From Paenibacillus kyungheensis (GTDB lineage: Bacteria > Bacillota > Bacilli > Paenibacillales > Paenibacillaceae), in contig NZ_CP117416.1 in assembly GCF_028606985.1 (NCBI RefSeq), positions 4,713,001 through 4,777,000 on the forward strand: DNA of 64,000 bases. Direction: 5' to 3'. Below the pieces are notes generated by a model. The model was not told the origin of the DNA and searched no databases. It saw only the letters and a list, made by a program, of their open reading frames with translations. This document shows positions 1-7,896 of this stretch, one piece after another. Each line of letters starts with the position of its first letter. The first letter of the stretch is position 1. The position numbers and the translations under genes are program-made.

Positions 1-941
1 AGAAGTTGAAACGTTCTTATTCTATTTTACTGATGTACTTGATTGTCATTATTATTCTGGCGATTTTCTCTATTATCGGTTGGCCTACATTACGTGATCA
101 GGTGACAAGCTTTATCGAAAATGCACCTAGATTTACACAAAGTATTATTACGCAGATTCAGCTATTACAACAGAACCCAACCATTCAACAATATATTCCT
201 GCTGAAAACAATCAAGAAATGATTGCCAAATTAACTGAGTATTTAAATACAATCTTTGATTGGTTATCAGTTCATATTTCAAGCATGTTCTCCTTTATCT
301 CGAACTTTGTATTGGTTGTTGCTACTGTGCCTATCATGTTGTACTACTTGTTAAAAGATGACAAACGTTTATCTCCTCAATTGCTCAAACTTTTCCCTGC
401 TGGACACAAAGAAGATGGAAAAGCGATGCTAGATGAGATGGATGATTCACTAAGTAGCTTTATTGCAGGTCGAGTATTGGTTAACTTAGCACTATGCGTA
501 CTGCTTTATATTGGATTCTTGATTATCGATTTACCTTATTCGTTATTGCTTGTATTTTTAGCTTTCTTCCTCAACTTTATTCCTTATATCGGAGCTATTT
601 TATCAGCGGTTCCGGTAGCGATTGTAGGCTTAATTGAATCACCTGCAATGGGAATCTGGGCGATCGTGATCGTAATTATTGCACAAATGATCCAAAACAA
701 CTTGCTAGAGCCTATTATTTTCGGAAAACAATTGGATATCCATCCATTTACAATCGTCGTCCTGCTACTGGTCGGTGGCGATATGGGCGGTATTCTCGGC
801 ATGTTACTTGTGATTCCATTGTATATGGTAGTGAAGATCGGAATTGTGCATATCTACGGTATGTATTTGAAAGATAAAATGAATCATAATTTTGATGATC
901 ATCAGAACAAACCAAATAACGATTCTATTTTCAAATTATAA
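1..941 (+). CDS. AI-2E family transporter (5' partial)
   Basis: Multi-pass membrane protein of the AI-2E/YtvI-like transporter family. The frame is open to the window edge. It shows hydrophobic segments from the first visible residues, a central soluble stretch, then the family's C-terminal block of helices around FLNFIPYIGAILSAVPVAIVG and a final VGGDMGGILGMLLVIPLYM segment. About 311 codons are visible against roughly 350-390 for the family, so one N-terminal helix is probably missing upstream; the TTG at position 6 is unlikely to be the true start. The substrate is unknown; family members export autoinducer-2 or act in ion exchange. Confidence 0.8.
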   Translation, partial: KLKRSYSILLMYLIVIIILAIFSIIGWPTLRDQVTSFIENAPRFTQSIITQIQLLQQNPTIQQYIPAENNQEMIAKLTEYLNTIFDWLSVHISSMFSFISNFVLVVATVPIMLYYLLKDDKRLSPQLLKLFPAGHKEDGKAMLDEMDDSLSSFIAGRVLVNLALCVLLYIGFLIIDLPYSLLLVFLAFFLNFIPYIGAILSAVPVAIVGLIESPAMGIWAIVIVIIAQMIQNNLLEPIIFGKQLDIHPFTIVVLLLVGGDMGGILGMLLVIPLYMVVKIGIVHIYGMYLKDKMNHNFDDHQNKPNNDSIFKL

Positions 942-958
942 TAGTGTCTGTAACATCA

Positions 959-1000
959 AAAAAACGAGTTCCCTTGAGATCAGGGAGCTCGTTTTTTTTG
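959..1000 (+). terminator. Intrinsic terminator after the AI-2E transporter gene
   Basis: Inverted repeat ACGAGTTCCCT / AGGGAGCTCGT with one wobble pair, followed by eight T. It lies between convergent genes. Confidence 0.85.
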
Positions 1001-1028
1001 TATTTCCTACTATAATAAAGCGATTGTT

Positions 1029-1616
1029 TTATGCATTAAAAGCAGTAGTTACCTTCTCTTCAACCTGACGCAATACATTTTCAAGTTGAGCTTCATCTGC
1101 GTAAGGAGCACCACCAAAGATCAAATGCCCTACACTTTCAATACCTACAAATCCGAAAATACCAGTGGTAGATGTAATTTTTAGACCATCTGTCATACCC
1201 ACTTGATCGTAAATCTCGTTAGTCTGACCATGCGTATTAATAATTAATCCTTTTTTACCTGTAAGCAATTGAGCAACCCCTGTTTCTCCATATCCATAAG
1301 CAAATCCGTAAGCAAACACGCGATCTACATATCCTTTCAAAATAGCAGGCAAACCTGTCCACCAAATTGGATAAACAAACGTTATCGCTTCAGCCGCTGT
1401 AATGTATTCTTGCTCAGCTTTGATATCTGCTGGTGTATTGCCAGCTTTCATTGCTTCTGTATCTGCTTCTGTAAGTACAGGTTGAAAATTCAAGGCATAG
1501 AGGTCACGAACAACAACTTCATGTCCTTGAGATTCTAAAGTCTGTACCATTCTTTTCAAAATAGCTTGATTGGTTCCTTCTTGATGCGGATGAGCAAATA
1601 CGATTAGATGTTTCAT
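1029..1616 (-). CDS. NAD(P)H-dependent quinone reductase-like flavoprotein
   Basis: Flavodoxin-fold oxidoreductase of the NQO1/MdaB/KefF family, expected to bind FMN or FAD and reduce quinones with two electrons in the cytosol. Visible signs are the N-terminal KHLIVFAHPHQEGTNQAIL phosphate-binding strand and loop, and YPIWWTGLPAILKGYVDRVF, which is characteristic of the family. The start is set at the ATG at 1616, preceded by GAGGAGA; an in-frame ATG farther upstream lies inside that ribosome site. Length is 195 residues, normal for the family. It follows a MarR gene in the same direction and shares its operator, so it is probably induced by quinones or electrophiles. Confidence 0.85.
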   Translation of the reverse strand: MKHLIVFAHPHQEGTNQAILKRMVQTLESQGHEVVVRDLYALNFQPVLTEADTEAMKAGNTPADIKAEQEYITAAEAITFVYPIWWTGLPAILKGYVDRVFAYGFAYGYGETGVAQLLTGKKGLIINTHGQTNEIYDQVGMTDGLKITSTTGIFGFVGIESVGHLIFGGAPYADEAQLENVLRQVEEKVTTAFNA

Positions 1617-1638
1617 GAATAACATTCTCCTCATTTAG

Positions 1639-1684
1639 ATAGATATCTATATATTTTTATAAAAAAAGGCTCTCACTCACTCAA
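1639..1684 (-). promoter_or_regulatory. Promoter and MarR operator of the quinone reductase gene
   Basis: On the minus strand TTGAGT (1684-1679) and TATAAA (1661-1656) are spaced by 17 bases. The palindrome ATAGATATCTAT and its flank (18 bp, 1639-1656) touch the -10 box and are repeated exactly at 2120-2137 upstream of the marR gene. Confidence 0.6.
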
Positions 1685-2121
1685 AGCCCGGAATACACAC
1701 GTTCTAACAAATACTCAAATTGCTCTTGTTCCTGTTCATTCAGATGACCATAGACTTTTTGATTCACAGCTTCAGACACTTGATTAAAGATCGGCTCTAA
1801 CTCCCAACCTTTATCGGTTAAATGAATCATTGTGATCCGCTGATCGACTTCGTCTTTGCTCCGCTTAACATAACCAAGCTTCTCTAATTTGTTAACTAAT
1901 ACTGTAACCGTTGGTTGGGTACGATGTACTTTTTGTGCTAACGTATTAACAGATAATCCACATTTTTCACTATACAAAAAGCAAAGAATGTCTCCATGAG
2001 AAGGAACAACTTCTGTCACATTGTTCTTTTCTAACTCTGTGATAATCAATTTATTAACGTCATCACGTATCTTCGAGATAATGGAACACGCATTGTAATT
2101 TAGCATATTTTTATAATACAT
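1681..2121 (-). CDS. MarR family transcriptional regulator
   Basis: Winged-helix DNA-binding repressor of 146 residues, the usual MarR length. The wing and recognition region is visible in LAQKVHRTQPTVTVLVNKLEKLGYVKRSKDEVDQRITMIHLTDKG. Three cysteines (CSII near residue 12, LCFLYSEKC near 47-54) could serve as thiol sensors, as in quinone-responsive MarR proteins, but this is inference. The ATG at 2121 and a second ATG at 2106 both lack a Shine-Dalgarno sequence. The gene stands just upstream of the quinone reductase gene and carries the same operator, suggesting autorepression plus control of the reductase. Confidence 0.85.
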   Translation of the reverse strand: MYYKNMLNYNACSIISKIRDDVNKLIITELEKNNVTEVVPSHGDILCFLYSEKCGLSVNTLAQKVHRTQPTVTVLVNKLEKLGYVKRSKDEVDQRITMIHLTDKGWELEPIFNQVSEAVNQKVYGHLNEQEQEQFEYLLERVYSGL

Positions 2122-2149
2122 AGATATCTATATATTTGCAAGTATTATA
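2120..2149 (-). promoter_or_regulatory. marR promoter with overlapping palindromic operator
   Basis: A consensus TATAAT -10 lies at 2149-2144 on the minus strand. The 18-bp operator at 2120-2137 covers the expected transcription start and the start codon, a position that would block the polymerase when occupied. Confidence 0.6.
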
Positions 2150-2258
2150 TTTTTCTATTTTGGTAAAATGAATTATTATGAAGAAGGAGTGTAATATCCG
2201 TCAGACTGGGTAATAATACAGTAAATACTAAATTGCTAAGATGAGGGGTCGACTACAA

Positions 2259-2576
2259 ATGGATAACGAATCTACAAAATCAATTATTACAGGTGCAATC
2301 GCTGGAGCATTAATTGGTGCAGGAGCAGCACTTTTGTTCTCTACTCCACAAGGTGACAAAATCCGTACTCGTGTAGCAGAATTGACTGATCTTGTTGTTG
2401 AGAACGCTCCAATGTTGAACGAACGTGGACATGTTCTTGCTGAAAAAGGTCAAGAAGTTGTAGGTATGGTAAAAGAATCTCTTGATGGTGTGAAAGATTT
2501 GAAAGACGAAGCACAATCCGCTACTAAAGAAGTTAAAGGTGAAATTCAAGGATTTAAAGACTCACATAATAATTAA
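2259..2576 (+). CDS. YtxH domain-containing protein
   Basis: Small protein of 105 residues with one N-terminal glycine/alanine-rich membrane segment (SIITGAIAGALIGAGAALLFSTPQGDKIR), followed by a charged amphipathic, probably coiled-coil tail. This is the YtxH/gas-vesicle-like layout of general-stress proteins. The start is taken at the ATG at 2259, ten bases after GAGGGG; the upstream in-frame ATG at 2241 overlaps that site. It stands alone and is followed by a terminator. Its molecular function is unknown. Confidence 0.8.
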   Translation: MDNESTKSIITGAIAGALIGAGAALLFSTPQGDKIRTRVAELTDLVVENAPMLNERGHVLAEKGQEVVGMVKESLDGVKDLKDEAQSATKEVKGEIQGFKDSHNN

Positions 2577-2598
2577 TCGTACTTTATACATTTCTTCA

Positions 2599-2645
2599 AA
2601 GTAAAAGCTTTGCTGATATTCTGGCAAAGCTTTTACTTTTTTTAT
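2599..2645 (+). terminator. Intrinsic terminator after the ytxH-like gene
   Basis: A 15-bp perfect stem (2599-2613 with 2624-2638) around GTAAAAGCTTTGC, followed by a T run. It lies between convergent genes and could serve both. Confidence 0.9.
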
Positions 2646-2658
2646 TTTACTATTTTGA

Positions 2659-3555
2659 TCAAGAAAAAATATCTACAAGTTGTTCAATAAAAGATGTAGC
2701 ATATATTCCATCACGATCCAGATGAGGATCAAATACAGTAATTTCAAGCCCAACGACTTGAGGATGAGATACCAATGGTCGCAATAGCTGGATAAGTTCT
2801 ACATAATCTAACCCGTCCGTTTGTCTGCTATCTATCGCAGGCATAATCAGATCATTTAACACATCTACATCGAAATGAATAAAAAATCCTTCTAATTGTT
2901 GCTGTTCCACCATATCTAGAAACTGGTTCACGATATGTTCTATACCTGTCTTACGTAATGTAGGTAGATCCATATAACGAATAGCAGAATCCAATATAGG
3001 TTGAACATAAGAATCATCCAGTTCTCGATTACCTACACAAAATACATGCTCCTCAAGAACATAAGGTTTAAGATCATTTAGATTTGTTATGCGATCATCT
3101 CCTAGCCCCGTTACAATAGCTAAATCAAGACCTGCAACTGCTCCACCTGTATGAGAAGATGAAGTAGGTAAATAATCAGTATGTCCATCCAAAAAGAACA
3201 GTCCGTAAGTACCTTTCTGCTTTAATGCCATCATATTGCCAACCAAAATACTGCAATCTCCACCGATCATTAATTTAAATGTCTTTTCTTCAAGTGCTGT
3301 TGCTAATAGTTCTGCTTGTTGTAACGCATAATGAGCAACAGCTTCTATATTAAGGATGCCTGATACTGCATCTTTCTTTATCTCATAAGGCGGAGCTAGT
3401 AACGTGTATCTATTTTGTATCGGTAGTTGATCGTACAACCCATATGTTTTGAAATGTTCTGGCAATACATAAACACCTGGTTGTTCATCTTCTTCTTTCT
3501 TATTTAGACCCAAATTCGTAGGAAATTCAAAAACATCTATCGGATAAATAGGCAT
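2659..3555 (-). CDS. Arginase/ureohydrolase superfamily protein
   Basis: 298-residue protein of the arginase/agmatinase/formiminoglutamase fold. The metal-binding motifs are recognisable but altered: GGDCS where the family usually has GGDH, DGHTD (usually DAHxD), HFDVDVLND (usually SFDxDxxDP), and GLEITVFDP near the end. The first manganese-ligand histidine is therefore a cysteine, as in a known subgroup of arginase-like proteins of unsettled substrate. AAGGAG lies eight bases before the ATG. It is monocistronic, with no arginine or histidine pathway genes nearby, so the substrate cannot be inferred from context. Confidence 0.85.
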   Translation of the reverse strand: MPIYPIDVFEFPTNLGLNKKEEDEQPGVYVLPEHFKTYGLYDQLPIQNRYTLLAPPYEIKKDAVSGILNIEAVAHYALQQAELLATALEEKTFKLMIGGDCSILVGNMMALKQKGTYGLFFLDGHTDYLPTSSSHTGGAVAGLDLAIVTGLGDDRITNLNDLKPYVLEEHVFCVGNRELDDSYVQPILDSAIRYMDLPTLRKTGIEHIVNQFLDMVEQQQLEGFFIHFDVDVLNDLIMPAIDSRQTDGLDYVELIQLLRPLVSHPQVVGLEITVFDPHLDRDGIYATSFIEQLVDIFS

Positions 3556-3640
3556 ATGTTCTGCTCCTTCTGCTCATCATGAGTATAGATTGAATATCAT
3601 AGATCATTTATAAATGATTATGAGTCGATTTCTCTAGTTT

Positions 3641-3673
3641 AACAAACAAAACCCTTCTAATATACAGAAGGGG
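3641..3673 (-). terminator. Intrinsic terminator of the extended SDR gene
   Basis: On the minus strand the repeat CCCTTCT / AGAAGGG is followed by TTTTGTTTGTT. Confidence 0.75.
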
Positions 3674-3705
3674 AGTGAATGATATATGTTAAGTATTAGC
3701 CGTCA

Positions 3706-4533
3706 TTAACGAAAATAATGCCCTTGTTCTAAATCCTCAAGTAAGGAAGGATGTACCGGTTGCCAGCCCAACTGTTGTTGAGTGGATTGACTGGAGCGTG
3801 GAATATCTAAAGCTGCTAATGCTCCTAGAAAACCGAAGTGATCTTGTGCTTGATCCTGTGGGATGCTAACAACAGGTACATTCAGATGCTTACCGATTAC
3901 GGTAGCAATATCACGAAATACAATACCTTCGTCTGCGACCCCATCTAATCTTGAACCTGGTTCTGCTTTTGCTAAAGCAAGACAATATAAATGAGCAGCA
4001 TCTAAACGATGAACAGCAGGCCAGCGATTCATCCCTTCTTCTATATACGCTGCTACACCTTTTTCTTTAGCGATTGTAATTAATTTCGGGATAAAGCCAG
4101 TATCTCCTTCTCCATGTACAGACGGACAAAGTTCTATAATCGATGTACGCACTCCGCGCTGAGCTAACGATAATGCGACTTGCTCTGAAGCGACTCCGTT
4201 AAAATGAGCTGTCGTTATAAAAGGCTTATCCGAACCTTCCAGTACCGCTCCTATACTCTCTATCACTTGCAAATCAGTCGCAAGCGACCCTTCAAAATCC
4301 GCAAAATCGTGTTTGAATGCTAAATGAATAACACCGTCTGCTTGAGCAACACCTTGCTGAAGACTGGTAACGTTATCTATATCACCTCGATAAGCTTCTG
4401 CTCCTAGCTTTTGCAACCATTCAGCACTGTGATCTGAGCGAGCCAACCCTACTACGGTGTGACCGGAATCTATAAGTTCACGAACGACAGCAGAACCGAT
4501 ATAACCTGTTGCTCCTGTTACAAATACACGCAT
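3706..4533 (-). CDS. NAD(P)-binding SDR family protein (extended, epimerase-like)
   Basis: Extended short-chain dehydrogenase of about 275 residues. The N-terminal Rossmann motif TGATGYIGSAVVRELIDSGH binds the dinucleotide, and GDIDN and GVIHLAF follow as in NAD-dependent epimerases and the YwnB/YybO-like group. The classical YxxxK motif is not obvious (AHFNGVASEQVAL sits in the expected region), so it may be an atypical SDR. The ATG at 4533 is chosen because GGTGG lies nine bases upstream; the longer frame has no ribosome site. It lies downstream of another SDR gene with a 50-base gap and may be co-transcribed with it. Confidence 0.75.
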   Translation of the reverse strand: MRVFVTGATGYIGSAVVRELIDSGHTVVGLARSDHSAEWLQKLGAEAYRGDIDNVTSLQQGVAQADGVIHLAFKHDFADFEGSLATDLQVIESIGAVLEGSDKPFITTAHFNGVASEQVALSLAQRGVRTSIIELCPSVHGEGDTGFIPKLITIAKEKGVAAYIEEGMNRWPAVHRLDAAHLYCLALAKAEPGSRLDGVADEGIVFRDIATVIGKHLNVPVVSIPQDQAQDHFGFLGALAALDIPRSSQSTQQQLGWQPVHPSLLEDLEQGHYFR

Positions 4534-4583
4534 AATAAAAACCCACCTTATCATAGAAATGAATTTTTAAAAAAATTAGCTTA

Positions 4584-5333
4584 TTACCAGGCTACCATAC
4601 CGTTCTCATCTGAAAATGTACCTGTTGGGCCATCCGAACCAAGCATAGCAAGGCGGACTGCTTCCCGAGCGCCTTCTTCTACACTACGTGTACCAGCAAA
4701 GTTATTCAGAGCTGTCGAGATAAATCCAGGACAAGCAATATTGACTTTGATCGGAGTGGATTCTAACGCAAATGCAAACGCAAGTGTAATCGCATGAAGT
4801 GCAGATTTGGAAGAAGAATATGTTCCGAACATAGCACGATGAGGATTATCGGGATTAGAATTCCAAGTTAATGATCCGCCAGAGCTTCCTATATTCACGA
4901 TACGCCCTGCCGGAGATTGGTGTAGTAGCGGTAACATCGCTTGCGTAAGAGCAATCACACCGAATACATTCGTTTCAAAAACAACACGTATATCTTCCAT
5001 AGGAGCTACAGTTAATAGACCGGATTGCACACTTTCTGGAAAATCCCCATCGGATCTGCCTGCATGTGAAATACCTGCATTATTGATCAGTACATCCAGA
5101 CGACCATATTCTTGCTCAATATGTTGTGCTGCGGCTGTAATAGAATGTTGATCCGTTACATCCAGTTGTAGAGCATGAGCGCCTTCACCTATATCATTTA
5201 CAGCTAGCTTGCCGTTTTCTAAATGTCGTGATCCTACAAATACAGTAAATCCTTTGGCAACAAGATCTTTTGCAATCTGTAGACCTATGCCCTTATTCGC
5301 TCCACTAACCAAAGCAACCTGTTTGTTATCCAT
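4584..5333 (-). CDS. SDR family oxidoreductase (carbonyl reductase-like)
   Basis: Classical short-chain dehydrogenase of 249 residues. The cofactor motif is SGANKGIGLQIAKDL, followed by LDVLINNAGISHAG, and the catalytic set is S (NIGSSGGS) with YSSSK. The insertion between NNAG and the catalytic serine recalls plant-like carbonyl reductases. AAGGAG lies eight bases before the ATG. It is divergent from a MarR gene, and the shared intergenic region contains two palindromes, so it is very probably the repressor's target. Confidence 0.85.
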   Translation of the reverse strand: MDNKQVALVSGANKGIGLQIAKDLVAKGFTVFVGSRHLENGKLAVNDIGEGAHALQLDVTDQHSITAAAQHIEQEYGRLDVLINNAGISHAGRSDGDFPESVQSGLLTVAPMEDIRVVFETNVFGVIALTQAMLPLLHQSPAGRIVNIGSSGGSLTWNSNPDNPHRAMFGTYSSSKSALHAITLAFAFALESTPIKVNIACPGFISTALNNFAGTRSVEEGAREAVRLAMLGSDGPTGTFSDENGMVAW

Positions 5334-5368
5334 AATGATCTCCTTTGGAATAATAAATGTATTTTTCA

Positions 5369-5432
5369 GGTTGACACGTCAACCTAGATACAATCTAACA
5401 CGTTGAAGTTGACGTGTCAACCATGCTATTAT
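5369..5432. promoter_or_regulatory. Divergent control region with two MarR operators
   Basis: Two near-identical inverted repeats, GGTTGAC-AC-GTCAACC (5369-5384) and AGTTGAC-GT-GTCAACC (5407-5422), have centres 38 bp apart. The second is the first in opposite orientation apart from one end base. On the plus strand TTGAAG (5403-5408) and TATTAT (5427-5432) have an 18-base spacer; on the minus strand TTGACA (5420-5415) and TAGATT have 17. Each operator overlaps a promoter element. Confidence 0.7.
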
Positions 5433-5438
5433 ATGTTT

Positions 5439-5873
5439 ATGGATAATCATGAGATCAATCAAGAAGAAATGAAAATATGGCATATGTGGAAAGGTACATT
5501 CCATACGATTTTTGGTCGTATTGTCAAAGAAATGTCGGATCATACGGGATTATCAGAAAGCGATTTTGGCATATTGGATCGGTTGGTTCTTTTTGGAGAA
5601 GGAAAACTTCGTCAGCAGGAATTGGCAGACTATATGAATTGGGATAAAAGCCGACTTTCTCATCATCTCAAGCGTATGGAAAAGCGTGGATTGGTGATGC
5701 GTACTCCTTTAGATACCGATCGCGGAGTTCAGGTAGGGATTACATCGGAAGGTCAATCAGCTTTAGATAATGCTCGCCCTGTTATTTCTCAAGCGATGCG
5801 CAAACATTTTTTTGCACAATTGACTGAACAAGATATCGAATTAATTACCCGATTAGCAGAAAGAACCAAATAA
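5439..5873 (+). CDS. MarR family transcriptional regulator
   Basis: Winged-helix repressor of about 144 residues. The HTH and wing are visible in LRQQELADYMNWDKSRLSHHLKRMEKRGLVMRTPLDTDRGVQVGITSEG. The first plausible ATG codons (5433 and 5439) sit one to seven bases after the -10 box TATTAT, so the mRNA may be leaderless; no Shine-Dalgarno sequence is visible. A start at 5469 behind AAGAAGAA is the alternative. It is divergent from the SDR gene and overlaps its own operator, indicating autoregulation. Confidence 0.8.
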   Translation: MDNHEINQEEMKIWHMWKGTFHTIFGRIVKEMSDHTGLSESDFGILDRLVLFGEGKLRQQELADYMNWDKSRLSHHLKRMEKRGLVMRTPLDTDRGVQVGITSEGQSALDNARPVISQAMRKHFFAQLTEQDIELITRLAERTK

Positions 5874-5906
5874 CACTTGATGTAGTTCCAAAAAGTGTAG
5901 ATCAAA

Positions 5907-5956
5907 AAAAGAGCAAGCCAAAGCACATTCAACCAGCCGCTTTTGCTTGCTCTTTT
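5907..5956 (+). terminator. Terminator-like hairpin after marR
   Basis: AAAAGAGCAAGC (5907-5918) pairs with GCTTGCTCTTTT (5945-5956) over a 26-base loop. Confidence 0.65.
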
Positions 5957-6012
5957 GATGTTATGATTGATTTCGATGAGCGCTAAATAGAGCACACAGA
6001 AAGGACTATATG

Positions 6013-6693
6013 ATGAGTATTAATCCCAATATTGCTGAACTGGCTTCTTTGTTAGCCGAGCCTTCACGAGCTACTATTTTGACCAGTCTAATGGATGGAC
6101 GTTTTCATACTGCTAGTGAACTGGCATTGATGACAGGCATTACACCGCAGACTGCTAGTTTTCATTTGTCCAAATTAATCGAAGGTCAACTCATCACGTT
6201 TGAGAAGCATGGTCGACATCGTTATTATCAGTTAGCTAATACAGATATCGCTTCTATGTTAGAGTCATTTCTAACGATCTCTGCTCCGCCCAAAGTACGG
6301 TCGTTACGACAATCGACTCAAGTTCAACTATTGCGTGAAGCACGTACATGTTACGATCATTTAGCTGGCAAATTAGGTGTAGATCTAACCGATTCAATGC
6401 TAGCTAACCAGTACATCACTACAGGCGATACTGAATTTGTAATCACTGCTAAAGGGGAGACCTTTTTTACTCATTTCGGGATCGACTTACCTGTCCTCAA
6501 GCGCAAACGCCGTTCTTTTTCCCATGCTTGTCTGGATTGGAGTGAACGTCGACATCATTTAGGCGGCGCATTAGGGCAAGGGCTAATGAATCATTTGTTT
6601 GATATCGGCTGGATTGTACGAGTCCCTTCGATTCGAGCGGTTAAAGTGACTGAACTCGGAACAACCGGTCTGCACACTGTATTCGATCTTTGA
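6013..6693 (+). CDS. ArsR-type winged-helix regulator
   Basis: Regulator of 226 residues with an N-terminal ArsR HTH (LASLLAEPSRATILTSLMDGRFHTASELALMTGITPQTASFHLSKLIEGQLITFEKHGRHRYYQL) and a longer C-terminal domain of unknown ligand. No CxC metal site is present in the recognition helix, so it is not a classical arsenic sensor; a cysteine and several histidines occur in the C-terminal domain. Two adjacent ATG codons exist; the second (6013) is better spaced from AAGGA. It stands alone beside a minus-strand drug/metabolite exporter gene, which it might control. Confidence 0.8.
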   Translation: MSINPNIAELASLLAEPSRATILTSLMDGRFHTASELALMTGITPQTASFHLSKLIEGQLITFEKHGRHRYYQLANTDIASMLESFLTISAPPKVRSLRQSTQVQLLREARTCYDHLAGKLGVDLTDSMLANQYITTGDTEFVITAKGETFFTHFGIDLPVLKRKRRSFSHACLDWSERRHHLGGALGQGLMNHLFDIGWIVRVPSIRAVKVTELGTTGLHTVFDL

Positions 6694-6796
6694 ACATTGA
6701 TCATATAGCTGTACGTTTATCCTTTCCAGATGTTTATTTTTGATCTTCATGTATAGGAAATATTCACAACGTACCGTAATATGTCTGGATCGATTC

Positions 6797-7675
6797 TCAG
6801 GTGCTGATAGATTTCTTTTTAGACTGAAACTGTCGATTGACCAGATAAATTCCTACTATAATACATAATCCTCCTACAATACTGGAAATGTATAACGTTT
6901 CTCCAAGCAGTAACCAACCGGACAATACTCCGAAAAAAGGCGCTAAAAATAAAAATGAGCTCGTTTTCCCCGGATCACCATGTTGCAACACATAGTACCA
7001 GACAGCAAATTGAATAATAGAAGAAAAAATACTTAACCATAGCAAAATCAATATCGATTCATGGTTCCAGATAAAAAATGGTTCTTCTAAAGTCAGACTA
7101 AGTAATAATAAAATAATCCCTCCGCATAACATCTGATACGCAGATAATACCCATGTATCAAATAGCACACCCCATTTTTTCACTAACAAAGTAGCTGTCG
7201 CCCAGAATATCGCTGAACATAATCCCCATACGATACCTATTTTCCATTCTACCTGTGCGCCTACGGTGATAGAGACACCGATCACTCCTAATAACACACC
7301 GACCCACTGATACCATTTATAGCGTATCCCTGAAAAAATCGTCCCTAACACCACAACCAGTAATGGATTGGTAAATGTCAAAATCGACGATTCGCTTGCG
7401 GTAATCGTACGTAGACTGATAAAAATACATCCCATTACACCTGCTGTCTGTAAAGCGCCGATCACCCCTATTTTCACCCAATTCCGTTTTCCAGTTGGGC
7501 GTGGTCTCCGTAAAACAATTACCACTATTAACATTACGACTCCTGCCACTATAAAACGCAAAGCTGCCAAATATAATGGCGAAGCATACGTTAGCCCTAT
7601 TTTACCTACTGCAAAAGAAGAGCCCATCAAAAAAGTCGTTAACACAATCAACACTATAAACGTCCACTTCTTCAT
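6797..7675 (-). CDS. DMT superfamily transporter (EamA family)
   Basis: 292-residue integral membrane protein with about ten helices arranged as two EamA repeats. The N-terminal MGSSFAVGKIGLTYASPLYLAALRF and the central SAIFWATATLLVKKWG are typical of drug/metabolite exporters. GGGAGA precedes the ATG. It ends with a basic cytosolic tail (NRQFQSKKKSIST). The substrate cannot be told from sequence. It is convergent with the ArsR-type gene. Confidence 0.85.
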   Translation of the reverse strand: MKKWTFIVLIVLTTFLMGSSFAVGKIGLTYASPLYLAALRFIVAGVVMLIVVIVLRRPRPTGKRNWVKIGVIGALQTAGVMGCIFISLRTITASESSILTFTNPLLVVVLGTIFSGIRYKWYQWVGVLLGVIGVSITVGAQVEWKIGIVWGLCSAIFWATATLLVKKWGVLFDTWVLSAYQMLCGGIILLLLSLTLEEPFFIWNHESILILLWLSIFSSIIQFAVWYYVLQHGDPGKTSSFLFLAPFFGVLSGWLLLGETLYISSIVGGLCIIVGIYLVNRQFQSKKKSIST

Positions 7676-7779
7676 CTCAAATCTCCCTATTTTGTTCTTT
7701 TCACTTTGCTGTTCTGATTATAATCGCAAAATAGTTCAATACTGATCGAAGTATGGAATACAATATTTCGTATAATTTT

Positions 7780-7817
7780 AATACAGAGTTTACAAAACTC
7801 GGACTTACACCTAACAT
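7780..7817 (+). promoter_or_regulatory. pst promoter, possible PhoP-binding region
   Basis: TTTACA (7789-7794) and TAACAT (7812-7817) are spaced by 17 bases. Extra TTNACA-like units (AATACA at 7780, CTTACA at 7804) resemble PhoP half-sites, but the regular 11-base spacing of a classical Pho box is not clean. Confidence 0.4.
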
Positions 7818-7896
7818 TGCCCCCCTACAATAAGTGAGTAGTCAAAAATAAAACATAAACGTATGGTCCTTTAATTAGGGGGAGGAGATTTAAACG

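Noticed and set aside
7780-7817. Canonical Pho box
   Set aside because: TTNACA-like units are present, but their spacing is irregular, so it is listed only as a possible PhoP region.
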